Shown in pieces: positions 1 through 7,563 of a stretch of DNA of 64,000 bases. This DNA comes from Pseudobutyrivibrio sp. ACV-2 (GTDB lineage: Bacteria; Bacillota; Clostridia; Lachnospirales; Lachnospiraceae): assembly GCF_900107545.1 (NCBI RefSeq), contig NZ_FNQZ01000003.1, positions 1 through 64,000 of the forward strand. Direction: 5' to 3'. The notes beneath the pieces are model-generated. The model had not been told where the DNA came from and ran no database searches. It was given only the letters and a program-made list of their open reading frames with translations. Every line of letters starts with the position of its first letter. Positions within the stretch are counted from its first letter, which is position 1. The position numbers were made by a program, and so were the translations under genes.

Positions 1-26
1 GCTAGAGTAAAATTTCACTCGGAAAA
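1..26 (+). repeat. Left terminal inverted repeat of the IS
   Basis: Matches the reverse complement of 1923-1948 at 20 of 26 positions, with the inner ten bases identical. It may extend beyond the window. Confidence 0.8.
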
Positions 27-38
27 TTGAATAAATAA

Positions 39-106
39 AAAAGAACATCCTTCTTTGTGATAAAGTTATTTTTGCGAAAAAACAAAACAAGGGAGGATGT
101 TCTTTT
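39..106 (+). promoter_or_regulatory. Hairpin that would sequester the transposase RBS
   Basis: Bases 39-51 (AAAAGAACATCCT) are a perfect 13-bp inverted repeat of 94-106, which overlaps the GGGAGG ribosome binding site (91-96) and ends directly before the ATG at 107. RNA that starts outside the element would contain both arms and could hide the RBS. RNA starting between the arms would not. Several other IS families use this arrangement to block expression from neighbouring promoters; its use here is inferred. Confidence 0.6.
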
Positions 107-1603
107 ATGGAAGAAATTATAAGCTATTTTTACGAGGTTTTCATCCCTAAAATCATTGATGTTAGGATAAATTTTTATAAAGATGAGCATCATTGTGTTG
201 GAGACCTTGCTTTAGCTACGAAAAATGAGACTGATAAACTAGGAAGGAAGGTCCTTGAATGCTTTATTTCAGAGATGGATTTGCTAATAAAGGAACTTCC
301 TGAGAGGAAGCGACAGTGGTATGTTGAGCGTTCTGCAGATAAGAAAAGTTTAACTACAACATTAGGCGAAATTGTTTTTACAAAGACTTTGTATACATCA
401 AAAACAGAATTGACTGACGATGGAAAAGAACTCCAATGTTACTTGTTAGATAAATTCCTAAAGTTAGAGGAAAATCAATCAATGACTGAGGATGTAGTGT
501 CAAAAATCTACGAAGAGGCGGTTGATACATCATATCAAAAAGCAGGTGTTGAATGTGCACCTGAAGGGATTACGAAGCAGACGGTAAAGAATCTTCTTCA
601 TAAGACACAGTTTCCAAGAAGCTTTCAGATTCCAGAAACGAAAAAGACAGTCGATTATCTTTACATTGATGCTGACGAAGATCATTATCATTTGCAGTTT
701 CATGAGGCTCGAGGTGACATAGAAGTAAATGAGAATGGCAGAAAGAATAATGGTGCTATGACAAAAATGATTTACGTGTATGAAGGTATAGAGCCAGAAG
801 CACCAAAGAGTGACCGCAATAAACTTATAAATACACACTACTTCTTGAGGGGCTATGACCAGTCTAGTAAAGATATGTGGAAAGAGGTTTTTGAATATAT
901 AGATGTAACATATGATGTCGATAAGATAAAGAAGATTTATATTAATTCAGATGGTGGCCAATGGATAAAGACAGGATATAGAGGGTTAGCTGATACCACA
1001 TTTGTTTTAGATGAATTTCACTTATCTAAGTATGTGTTCAAAATGATAGCTCACACTAAGGACACTCAAGATGATGCAAGAAATGAGATTTATTCATGCA
1101 TTAGAAATCAAACAAAGGAAGATTTTTTCAAAGTCGTTGAAAAGCTAAAAGGATGCACAACATCAGAAAAGACTCATAAAAAGATTGATGATGCAGCCAA
1201 GTACATGACTTCCAACTGGACAGCAGCAAAACTTAGATTAAAGAAAAAAGAAGGAGTTGTAGGAAGTTCAACTGAAGGCCATGTTTATCATGCGTTATCC
1301 AGAAGGATGAGCACACAAGCTCTTGGGTGGAGCACAGTTGGTGCAAACCAGATGGCAAGGCTCAGAGAATATAAATTGAATGGCGGAGATATGCTTGAGC
1401 TTGCGAAATATCAAAAGGAAGATGTTCCTTTAGCTGCAGGAGCTGAAGAAGTTGTTCTAAGTGCGACTGCTATTTTAGCATCAGAGAGAACAAATAGAAC
1501 TAAACTTCAAAAAGAGTATGGAAAATATGCACAGACTATGAGTTCAAGTTTATCCATACAAAGTTCAAAACGATTAACATTTTATCTACATGGAAAACTG
1601 TAA
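107..1603 (+). CDS. ISLre2-family (UPF0236) transposase
   Basis: A 498-aa protein recognisable as an ISLre2/UPF0236 transposase. Visible landmarks are the acidic YIDADEDHYHLQ segment near residue 186, INSDGGQWIKTG near residue 278 and DEFHLSKY near residue 300, which probably contribute the catalytic acidic residues. The length is normal for the family and the frame is unbroken, so it may be active. The ATG at 107 follows GGGAGG by ten bases. It is the only gene of its element and should act by DNA cut-and-paste at the flanking inverted repeats. Confidence 0.9.
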   Translation: MEEIISYFYEVFIPKIIDVRINFYKDEHHCVGDLALATKNETDKLGRKVLECFISEMDLLIKELPERKRQWYVERSADKKSLTTTLGEIVFTKTLYTSKTELTDDGKELQCYLLDKFLKLEENQSMTEDVVSKIYEEAVDTSYQKAGVECAPEGITKQTVKNLLHKTQFPRSFQIPETKKTVDYLYIDADEDHYHLQFHEARGDIEVNENGRKNNGAMTKMIYVYEGIEPEAPKSDRNKLINTHYFLRGYDQSSKDMWKEVFEYIDVTYDVDKIKKIYINSDGGQWIKTGYRGLADTTFVLDEFHLSKYVFKMIAHTKDTQDDARNEIYSCIRNQTKEDFFKVVEKLKGCTTSEKTHKKIDDAAKYMTSNWTAAKLRLKKKEGVVGSSTEGHVYHALSRRMSTQALGWSTVGANQMARLREYKLNGGDMLELAKYQKEDVPLAAGAEEVVLSATAILASERTNRTKLQKEYGKYAQTMSSSLSIQSSKRLTFYLHGKL

Positions 1604-1683
1604 AAAGGAAACAACACCTTACGGTGTTGCCTTGAATAAAGTGCTACGCACGGACCTAATCTTTCATTTGCTTGATTACAGTG

Positions 1684-1758
1684 TATCTGCCAAGAAATGG
1701 GTGTCAAGGATGCTTTGCACCGAAGGCATAGTCCTTGACACGCATTTCAAGGCAGATA
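1684..1758 (+). other. Long imperfect hairpin inside the IS
   Basis: Arms 1684-1713 and 1726-1758 are near-complementary (about 30 nt each, core GTGTCAAGGA against TCCTTGACAC), and pairing continues into the loop. There is no T-run, so it is not a classic terminator. It lies between the transposase stop and the right inverted repeat. It could be a structured 3' UTR, an IS-encoded RNA or a relic of another palindromic element. The function is unknown. Confidence 0.6.
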
Positions 1759-1922
1759 AAATATCAACAAGCAACCGAAGGATTATTTGTTGTACAAGAA
1801 AGTTAGGCATTGAGCATTAATCAGCGGCCTGCGGAGCAGGGCTTCCTTTTAAAAGAGAAAAAGAGTAAGATAATCTCAAATCTAATTCTTATCACAAATG
1901 CACAGGGATAGTCTTTTCTGTG

Positions 1923-1948
1923 TTTTCCGAGTACAAATTTACGCTGCC
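1923..1948 (-). repeat. Right terminal inverted repeat of the IS
   Basis: Reverse complement of the left end with six mismatches in 26. It marks the right border of the element. Confidence 0.8.
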
Positions 1949-2049
1949 AAATAAGAGTATTATATTGAAGTTGATACTATAAAAAAGTATAATCGTCTAT
2001 GCTTTTAGATTTAATCTTGCAGGATTCTATTTGAAAAGGATGGTTTTTT

Positions 2050-3012
2050 ATGGCATCAACGTTTATAGCTATAGTTTTATTTCCATTGTTAGTAATTAAG
2101 GCTTTCATGAATAAATATGAAGGCAATCAACAGGAAGAATTCTTTAACATCAGGCAAACCACTACAATCAAAGGTATTATGATAATGATTGTGTTTTTTC
2201 ATCACTACTCACATATTGTGCCAAATGTAGATACAATTGAGCTTGCATATCGAATTGGTCAGGTATGTATATGCGTGTTTTTCTTTATTTCAGGATATGC
2301 AACATTCTTAGGATATTCAAAATCAGCCTCAATTGACCTGAAAAAAGTATGGCAAAAAAGGGCATGGCGCCTGTATCTTCCAGTAACGATTCTTGGATTT
2401 TTTCAAAGTAATTTTATAAATGCTATTCTAATTTTTTTACTTGCATCAGATTTGGCATTCATATTTTTTAAAACAAACACTAAAAGATTATTATTTATCA
2501 CTGCTGTAAATATTTTGTATTTTGTAGCTTGTATATTAATAGGCCTTGGTGAATGGTGGTATGATGATGTACTTACATTTGCCCTGGGAGCTGCTTTTGC
2601 TATATACAAAGATCAGCTTGTTGAAATTATGAAAAATAAAAAGATATACACTGTTGCAATGATTGGTCTGTGCATTGCTTGCGTACCATTTATGTACATG
2701 GGTATTAATTACATGTATTTTAATGTTTCGGTTACCATATATTCATTTTTGGCATGTATTGTTGTCGTTCTTCTTATGATGAAAGTTAATGTGACATCTT
2801 CCATATTTTATTTCCTGGGACAATATACATGGGAAATATTTTTAACACATCAGATGTTTATGGTGTTATTCAACAAAATCTTTACACATAATATTTTAAT
2901 CATGGTATGTTCGTTTGCAGCATCAGTTGGATTTAGTGTATTATTGCAGAGTGGTGTTAAAAGAATGAGAAGTAGATTTTTAACAAAAGCTAATTCTCAT
3001 GTATCAGCATAA
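2050..3012 (+). CDS. Acyltransferase-3 family membrane protein
   Basis: A 320-aa polytopic protein with about eight to ten hydrophobic segments. After a first helix it has a TIKGIMIMIVFFHHYSH segment near residues 38-55, which fits the conserved start of membrane acyltransferase-3 proteins (RGIA..VVxFH with the catalytic His). Family members O-acylate surface sugars or exported metabolites; the substrate here cannot be told. It starts at ATG 2050 after AAAGGA. The histidine phosphatase follows 23 bases downstream, so the two may be co-transcribed. The IS lies just upstream and could affect its promoter. Confidence 0.7.
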   Translation: MASTFIAIVLFPLLVIKAFMNKYEGNQQEEFFNIRQTTTIKGIMIMIVFFHHYSHIVPNVDTIELAYRIGQVCICVFFFISGYATFLGYSKSASIDLKKVWQKRAWRLYLPVTILGFFQSNFINAILIFLLASDLAFIFFKTNTKRLLFITAVNILYFVACILIGLGEWWYDDVLTFALGAAFAIYKDQLVEIMKNKKIYTVAMIGLCIACVPFMYMGINYMYFNVSVTIYSFLACIVVVLLMMKVNVTSSIFYFLGQYTWEIFLTHQMFMVLFNKIFTHNILIMVCSFAASVGFSVLLQSGVKRMRSRFLTKANSHVSA

Positions 3013-3034
3013 TTCATTTTAAAGAGGCAATAAT

Positions 3035-3664
3035 TTGAGAGTATTATTATTAAGACATGGTCAAACGGACCTTAACGTACAAAAAAGATTACAGGGGAGC
3101 TCTGACATCCCACTTAATGAAAGGGGCAGAACCCAAGCCAGAGAAACTAAAAAGCTTTTAGAAGAACTTGGAATACATGTAACTAAAATCCTTTCCAGTC
3201 CACTTGAAAGAGCAATAGAAACCGGAAGTCTTGCCACAGGTATTCCTATGGAAGCCATCGAGACAGAGCAAAACCTTATAGAGATGAGCTTTGGAGTCTA
3301 TGAGCAGAAAAACATGAATGAGGAAAATCCTCAGTTTTTGGTGGATTGCTTTGATCAACCTGAGACCTATCAGCCTCCAGTAGGTGGTGAAAGCTATGAC
3401 GAAGTCCTGGCTCGTGCTAAATCAATCATTGAAAAGGTGCGCTCCATGATAGCTAACGGCACTCTAGAGGAAGATGACACTCTGCTTTTAGTAAGCCACG
3501 GCGCCCTCAGCCACGCTATTTTTGAATACATCAAAAATACTCCACGCTCAGCCTATTGGGATGTGGATTTCAACAACTGTGCCATAGCAGAATTGTTTAT
3601 AACTACCGATGGTACAGCAGATGATTATCGATTCATCTCTGAGGGGTTCGAGAAAAACTGGTAA
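3035..3664 (+). CDS. Histidine phosphatase family protein (phosphoglycerate mutase-like)
   Basis: A 209-aa protein with the RHG signature near its start (LLLRHGQTD, phospho-accepting His at about residue 8). It also has a second His in LLVSHGALSHA near residue 155 and the usual Arg in SSPLERAIET. These define the histidine phosphatase superfamily; the substrate (sugar phosphate, cobalamin intermediate or other) is not resolved. The start is an unusual TTG at 3035, chosen because AAAGAGG lies 8 bases upstream and the RHG motif begins at once. It is probably in an operon with the preceding acyltransferase. Confidence 0.85.
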   Translation: MRVLLLRHGQTDLNVQKRLQGSSDIPLNERGRTQARETKKLLEELGIHVTKILSSPLERAIETGSLATGIPMEAIETEQNLIEMSFGVYEQKNMNEENPQFLVDCFDQPETYQPPVGGESYDEVLARAKSIIEKVRSMIANGTLEEDDTLLLVSHGALSHAIFEYIKNTPRSAYWDVDFNNCAIAELFITTDGTADDYRFISEGFEKNW

Positions 3665-3701
3665 AAATATTTTTTAGTTTCACAAAATCAACAGATTTTT
3701 T

Positions 3702-3734
3702 GAGCTTCGTGATACATTCCGCGAAGCTCTTTGT
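3702..3734 (+). terminator. Likely terminator after the histidine phosphatase
   Basis: Perfect 8-bp stem GAGCTTCG/CGAAGCTC (3702-3709 and 3722-3729) followed by a short T-run. The remainder of the space to 3889 holds no gene. It includes the 13-base motif GCCGTAGGCATTC (3784-3796) that reappears at 13347. Confidence 0.6.
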
Positions 3735-3889
3735 TAATAACTTCAACTAGACAACGACATAATATTAATGGTATTATACTCTGGCCGTAGGCATTCATAC
3801 TTGTTCATTTCTATAACAATTCTGATGGAAAGTTTTTTTGTTTTTTTGTTTCCGAATTTCCGATTCATGATATAATTAAAGGAGTAGAA

Positions 3890-4738
3890 ATGACAAAAGT
3901 TAATAGAGAATACAAAGATAGATTGTTTAGATTACTGTTTGGTACAGAGGAGATGAAGGAGAATATTCTTCAACTTTACAATGCACTAAATGGAAGTAAC
4001 TATGAAGACGCAAGTGAGCTTGAACTTACAACAATCGAGGATGTAATTTACATCCGAATGAAGAATGATGTCTCATTTTTATTTGACAGTTTTTTGTCTG
4101 TGTGGGAACAACAAAGCAGCTTTAATCCAAACATGCCGGTCAGAGGATTGATGTATTTTGGGATGCTTTATGAGCAGTATATAAAGTCTCATGGCATAAA
4201 TGTATATTCCAGGGGCCTAAAGAAAATCCCCACTCCAAGGTACATAGTTTTCTATAATGGATTAGAAGACAGACCGCCAATTGAAAAGCTAAGGCTGTCT
4301 GATGCTTTTATAAATGAAGATAAAAGTGGAGATTTTGAGTGGACTGCTACAGGGTACAATCTTAACAAAGGCAAAAATGAGCGGCTGTTAGAGAAATGTA
4401 AGCCCCTTAGGGAGTACATGGAGCTAATCAACAGAATCAGGATAAATTCATTTGATTACGATATAGAAAAAGCTGTAGACTTAGCTGTTGATTCCTGTAT
4501 TAAAGATGGCATTTTAAAGGATTTTTTGGAGAAGCATAAAGCGGAGGTGAGTGGTATGGTATTAACTGAATTTGATGAAAAAGTCTTTGTTGATGATACG
4601 CGCGAAGAAGCCCGTACAGAAGAAAAATTAGAAAATATCAAAAAACTCATGAATAAATTGAGTCTCACAGCAGAAAAAGCTATGGAAGTTTTAGATGTTC
4701 CAAAAGAAGACTATGATAAGTTCAAAGCAATGCTATAA
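3890..4738 (+). CDS. Rpn family recombination-promoting nuclease/putative transposase
   Basis: A 282-aa protein of the Rpn/PD-(D/E)XK-like family common in Lachnospiraceae. The nuclease core is in the first half: NDVSFLFDSFLSVWEQQSSF near residues 63-82 has the Asp and the E-x-Q variant of the PD-(D/E)XK site. A TPRYIVFYNG strand follows near residue 117. The C-terminus is charged and helical (EEARTEEKLENIKKLMNKL). Rpn proteins act on DNA and promote RecA-independent recombination. A shortened paralogue with matching upstream motif, C-terminus and terminator is at 13347-13597. Confidence 0.8.
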   Translation: MTKVNREYKDRLFRLLFGTEEMKENILQLYNALNGSNYEDASELELTTIEDVIYIRMKNDVSFLFDSFLSVWEQQSSFNPNMPVRGLMYFGMLYEQYIKSHGINVYSRGLKKIPTPRYIVFYNGLEDRPPIEKLRLSDAFINEDKSGDFEWTATGYNLNKGKNERLLEKCKPLREYMELINRIRINSFDYDIEKAVDLAVDSCIKDGILKDFLEKHKAEVSGMVLTEFDEKVFVDDTREEARTEEKLENIKKLMNKLSLTAEKAMEVLDVPKEDYDKFKAML

Positions 4739-4770
4739 AGGTATTCTCAAAGTTTATAAAAATGCTTAAT

Positions 4771-4812
4771 AAAAGTCCCTGTTAATTACATTGTGATTAA
4801 TGGGGACTTTTT
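4771..4812 (+). terminator. Terminator of the Rpn gene
   Basis: Inverted repeat AAAAGTCCC...GGGGACTTTTT with inner TTAAT/ATTAA pairing and a T-run. A similar hairpin follows the truncated paralogue at 13634. Confidence 0.75.
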
Positions 4813-4854
4813 ACGTGTAAACCCAATGTTTTTAGTACAAAGGGAAAATAGTAC

Positions 4855-4878
4855 AGGGGCTCCCGCGAGGGAGCCCCT
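4855..4878 (-). terminator. Terminator of the left flagellin gene
   Basis: Perfect 10-bp stem AGGGGCTCCC/GGGAGCCCCT with a four-base loop, 55 bases past the stop codon. The identical hairpin follows the right flagellin. The T-run is weak, but position and conservation support termination. Confidence 0.75.
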
Positions 4879-4933
4879 AATGTGTTATTTGAAGCCACAA
4901 TCAAAGTGACTAGGTCATACTCTTGTTATGAAA

Positions 4934-6883
4934 TTATCCAAGTATTGAAAGTACGCCCTGTGTTGACTGGTTAGCCTGAGCAAGCATTGACTGACCTGCC
5001 TGAGCAAGAATGTTGTTCTTGCTGAAACTAACCATCTCATCAGCCATGTCTGTATCACGGATACGTGATTCAGCAGCTGTAGAGTTCTCAACTACGTTAT
5101 CAACGTTAGCGATTGTGTGCTCTAATCTGTTCTGAACAGCACCAAGTGCTGATCTCTGAGCAGATACCTTTGCAACAGCATCGGCAATGGCATCGATTGC
5201 GTATGTAGCTGACATGCCGGTATCATCACTTACATTTAATCCTTTAACACCAAGACTAGCTGCTGACATTGAAGCGATGTCTACATTAATCTTGTTTGTC
5301 ATATCAGCATCAGCTCCAACATGAAGGTTAAAGTTGAGTTTGTCAACATACTCTACAGTACCCTGTTTGATTTCGAAGCTGCCTGAGTTGTTGCTTGTAA
5401 CAACAGCCTTATCGTCAGCACCGATTGAAGAAGCCTTTGTAAGCTCTTCAGCCATCATCTTGTAAGCATCTTTGACTGAGAGGACATCCTCGTCGTCACT
5501 GATTGCTTTCTTCTCAACTGCTGTGTATGTTGTTCCTGATGTAAGACTTGCAACGAGCATAGCACTTTTAGCTTCGGCAGAGTTAGCTGTGATTTTTACT
5601 TCATCTCTGTCATTAAGTAATGCAAGAGCATCATCAATAGTGAGTTTATTTGCACCGATATCTGTTTTATCTGATATTGTAAATGCTTTGCCTCCTATTT
5701 CGATTGTGTCAGCTGCTACAGCAGGATCAGTTTGCTCAGGCTTGAGAGCTTTAACAATTTCTTTAATTGTATCCATATTTGCAGGATCACTTGTTGTAGC
5801 TGTGATTTCTTCGCCTGATAGAGTAACTTTGTCACCTGCGGCGAGTGCACTACCCTTTAAGGCTGTGCCTAATTCTGCTACAGTAATAGTACCGGCAGTG
5901 GTTGCAGTAAATCCCATAGATGATTTTTCATTTGTATCAAGTCCGGATACAATATCGACATTGACCTCTTCATTAGCTTTATATATACCAGCTGCAGCAG
6001 AACCAATCTGTATAAGCGTTGCTTTTTTTCCATCTGCAAGAGCTTCACTAACTAGCTTTTGTGCGTCATTAGCTTTTAGCTTACCTGTAGTTAATTCAGT
6101 TGCAGTATCTATGGCGTATTCCTTACCATCAATATTTATCTTAGAGCCGGTTGCATAAAGACCTGTTGCATTCGTAGCTTTAGCTACTAAAGTCTTGGTT
6201 TGAGTCTTTCCATTTGCATCAACCCATGATACAGAATCGCCTACTGAAGCGACCTTTGTATTTAAAGTAGCAAGCTTCTGGAATCCATCAGTAGAAGTCT
6301 CTTTAGATCCAATAGTGTAATTCTTTCCAGCAATAGTGACTTTATCGCCATCCTCAAGTGCTTTCTTGAGTGTGAATGTAGATGTGCCATTTCCATTAGC
6401 TGTAAGTGTTCCATCGAGACCCGCATCATGTGCATTGACAGCCCTTGTAACTTTTGTGCCATTTGCATCACCTCTAAGAAGGTAAGTCTCATTGAACTTT
6501 GTAGTTTCAGCTACACGATCGATTTCAGTTGTAAGCTGAGATATTTCATCTTGGATTGAGCTTCTGTCAGTTTCACTGTTTGTACCGTTTGATGCTTGAA
6601 CTGCCAACTCATTCATACGCTGAAGCATTGAGTGCACTTCTGTGAGTGCACCTTCAGCTGTCTGCACTGCAGATACACCGTCCTGAGCATTTGTAGATGC
6701 TTGATCAAGCCCCCTTATCTGTTTACGCATTTTTTCTGAAATTGAAAGGCCAGCTGCGTCATCAGCTGCGCGGTTAATTCTGAAACCTGATGAGAGTTTC
6801 TCAGTAGACTTAGCCTGAGCGCTAGATGTGATACCGAGCATTCTAGATGCATTAGCTGCTTGCATGTTGTGTTGTACTACCAT
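4934..6883 (-). CDS. fliC: Flagellin, left (predicted ON) copy with large variable domain
   Basis: 649-aa flagellin. Residues 1 to about 140 are the D0/D1 N-terminus (LSSGFRINRAADDAAGLSIS; LQRMNELAVQ, the region TLR5 recognises in other flagellins). The last 170 or so residues are the conserved C-terminus ending in QSMLAQANQSTQGVLSILG. The Ala/Thr/Asp-rich middle of about 330 residues differs from the right copy and should be the surface-exposed domain. There is no signal peptide, as expected for type III export. The ATG follows CAAGGAGG. It lies downstream of csrA on the minus strand and is, in this orientation, the cassette addressed by the sigma-28 promoter at 7447-7473. Confidence 0.95.
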   Translation of the reverse strand: MVVQHNMQAANASRMLGITSSAQAKSTEKLSSGFRINRAADDAAGLSISEKMRKQIRGLDQASTNAQDGVSAVQTAEGALTEVHSMLQRMNELAVQASNGTNSETDRSSIQDEISQLTTEIDRVAETTKFNETYLLRGDANGTKVTRAVNAHDAGLDGTLTANGNGTSTFTLKKALEDGDKVTIAGKNYTIGSKETSTDGFQKLATLNTKVASVGDSVSWVDANGKTQTKTLVAKATNATGLYATGSKINIDGKEYAIDTATELTTGKLKANDAQKLVSEALADGKKATLIQIGSAAAGIYKANEEVNVDIVSGLDTNEKSSMGFTATTAGTITVAELGTALKGSALAAGDKVTLSGEEITATTSDPANMDTIKEIVKALKPEQTDPAVAADTIEIGGKAFTISDKTDIGANKLTIDDALALLNDRDEVKITANSAEAKSAMLVASLTSGTTYTAVEKKAISDDEDVLSVKDAYKMMAEELTKASSIGADDKAVVTSNNSGSFEIKQGTVEYVDKLNFNLHVGADADMTNKINVDIASMSAASLGVKGLNVSDDTGMSATYAIDAIADAVAKVSAQRSALGAVQNRLEHTIANVDNVVENSTAAESRIRDTDMADEMVSFSKNNILAQAGQSMLAQANQSTQGVLSILG

Positions 6884-6892
6884 AAAATTTTT

Positions 6893-6968
6893 CCTCCTTG
6901 AAATAAATATGGTGATGATACAGATTCAAGATTTATGAATCGTATCTATGAGATGTCCATCCTTGGAC
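6893..6968 (-). promoter_or_regulatory. Flagellin leader with two CsrA-type sites (left)
   Basis: On the minus strand a GTCC-AAGGAT-GGAC hairpin (6955-6968) presents GGA in its loop and contains CAAGGATG. The flagellin RBS itself is CAAGGAGG (6893-6900). Both fit the CsrA consensus CANGGANG, and the pair resembles the two CsrA sites in the Bacillus subtilis hag leader. Other conserved hairpins lie between and upstream. CsrA bound here should block ribosome access; this is inferred. Confidence 0.75.
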
Positions 6969-7077
6969 ACTCTTTTGCATATTAAATTTTTCTTGCGATT
7001 CAGTTTTTTTGAAACTGAATCAATATAATAAGTCACCTCATTGGCCTAGGATTGAAATGACATTACTATCATAAATT

Positions 7078-7368
7078 TCAAAAGGTCCAGTTCTTCGTTG
7101 AAGTCCTAGTTCCATTTTTTTTAATTAATTCTTTGTGCTTGTTTAACTGGCGTTCCTCTTTATAGATTCTTCCAATCTTTTTCTTTGCACTATCAGAGAT
7201 TTTCTGGTGCGGGACATAAGAATCATCCTTTTGTTCTCTTGCAATTTGGATATTTTTTGGTGCATCTATAAGGACTTTGATGCGTCCTGCTTCTGCACCT
7301 GCAAACATTACTTTGACGTCAGAACCGATATTGATAGATTGACCTTCTTTGAGTGTTAAACTAAGCAT
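7078..7368 (-). CDS. csrA: CsrA translational repressor, left copy
   Basis: 96-aa CsrA/RsmA. MLSLTLKEGQSINIG and the following beta strands are the RNA-binding fold. ATG 7368 is chosen because it matches the family start and follows GGAGG; the frame is open further upstream. A helical, basic tail (GRIYKEERQLNKHKELIKK) makes it longer than the usual 60-75 aa. It precedes the left flagellin, with no FliW gene in the window. Compared with the right copy the last residues are out of register, at a run of eight A on the coding strand. It probably represses flagellin translation through the leader sites. Confidence 0.93.
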   Translation of the reverse strand: MLSLTLKEGQSINIGSDVKVMFAGAEAGRIKVLIDAPKNIQIAREQKDDSYVPHQKISDSAKKKIGRIYKEERQLNKHKELIKKNGTRTSTKNWTF

Positions 7369-7410
7369 TTTTCTACCTCCTCGTAGTATAATTAGAATCC
7401 ATTCTTTGGA

Positions 7411-7434
7411 GTAACAATTCATACAAATTGTTAC
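7411..7434 (-). repeat. Recombination site 1 (left end of the invertible segment)
   Basis: Perfect 9-bp arms GTAACAATT and AATTGTTAC around a 6-bp spacer TGTATG (minus strand). This is the geometry of a tyrosine-recombinase core site. It is inverted relative to site 2 at 8211, and the spacers are identical. Confidence 0.85.
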
Positions 7435-7446
7435 CTTGTACTTCCT

Positions 7447-7473
7447 ATATCGGATGCCCTTTGAAAAACTTAA
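7447..7473 (-). promoter_or_regulatory. Sigma-28 (FliA/SigD) type flagellar promoter
   Basis: On the minus strand TTAAGTTT (7473-7466), 11 bases, then TCCGATAT (7454-7447). The flagellar sigma-28 consensus is TAAAGTTT, 11 bases, GCCGATAA (GCCGATAT in Bacillus). Thirteen of sixteen positions agree, with exact spacing. Transcription would start near 7440, cross site 1 and enter the left csrA and flagellin genes. The promoter lies inside the invertible segment. Confidence 0.82.
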
Positions 7474-7531
7474 CCCCTAAAATAATATTTTTTAAAATTA
7501 TTTTTAGCAGTCATTTCTCTAAGTTGTTTTC

Positions 7532-7559
7532 ATTCTATAACGTTTTTGAATAAAGTCAA
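7532..7559 (-). promoter_or_regulatory. Possible housekeeping promoter inside the invertible segment
   Basis: Minus-strand TTGACT (7559-7554), 16 bases, TAGAAT (7537-7532): five of six matches in each box. It begins a few bases after the recombinase stop codon and points the same way as the sigma-28 promoter, giving a second outward start toward csrA. Confidence 0.5.
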
Positions 7560-7563
7560 TTGA

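Larger units (their letters stand above)
1..1948 (+). mobile_element. ISLre2-family insertion sequence
   Basis: One transposase gene (107-1603) lies between imperfect terminal inverted repeats at 1-26 and 1923-1948, which match at 20 of 26 positions and share the inner block ACTCGGAAAA. The left end coincides with the window edge, so the outermost bases and any target-site duplication cannot be checked. The 340 bases between the transposase stop and the right end have no convincing gene. They hold a 7-bp hairpin (1612-1629) and a long hairpin (1684-1758). The rest of the gap up to 2049 shows nothing else recognisable. The element looks intact. Confidence 0.85.
4840..7434 (-). repeat. Left arm of the csrA-flagellin inverted repeat
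   Basis: This arm (terminator, flagellin, leader, csrA, csrA leader, recombination site) is mirrored by 8211-10888. Reading outward from each site, the two arms align through the AGAATGGATTCT motif, the csrA RBS, csrA, the structured leader, the first and last parts of the flagellin and the terminator. They diverge strongly only in the central flagellin region. Confidence 0.9.

Noticed and set aside
1590-1820. 76-aa frame after the transposase
   Set aside because: Runs through the long hairpin, has no RBS and no recognisable protein features.
5472-6158. 228-aa open frame antisense to the left flagellin
   Set aside because: Low-complexity Ser/Ala/Val product with no RBS; a shadow of the Ala/Thr-rich flagellin centre.
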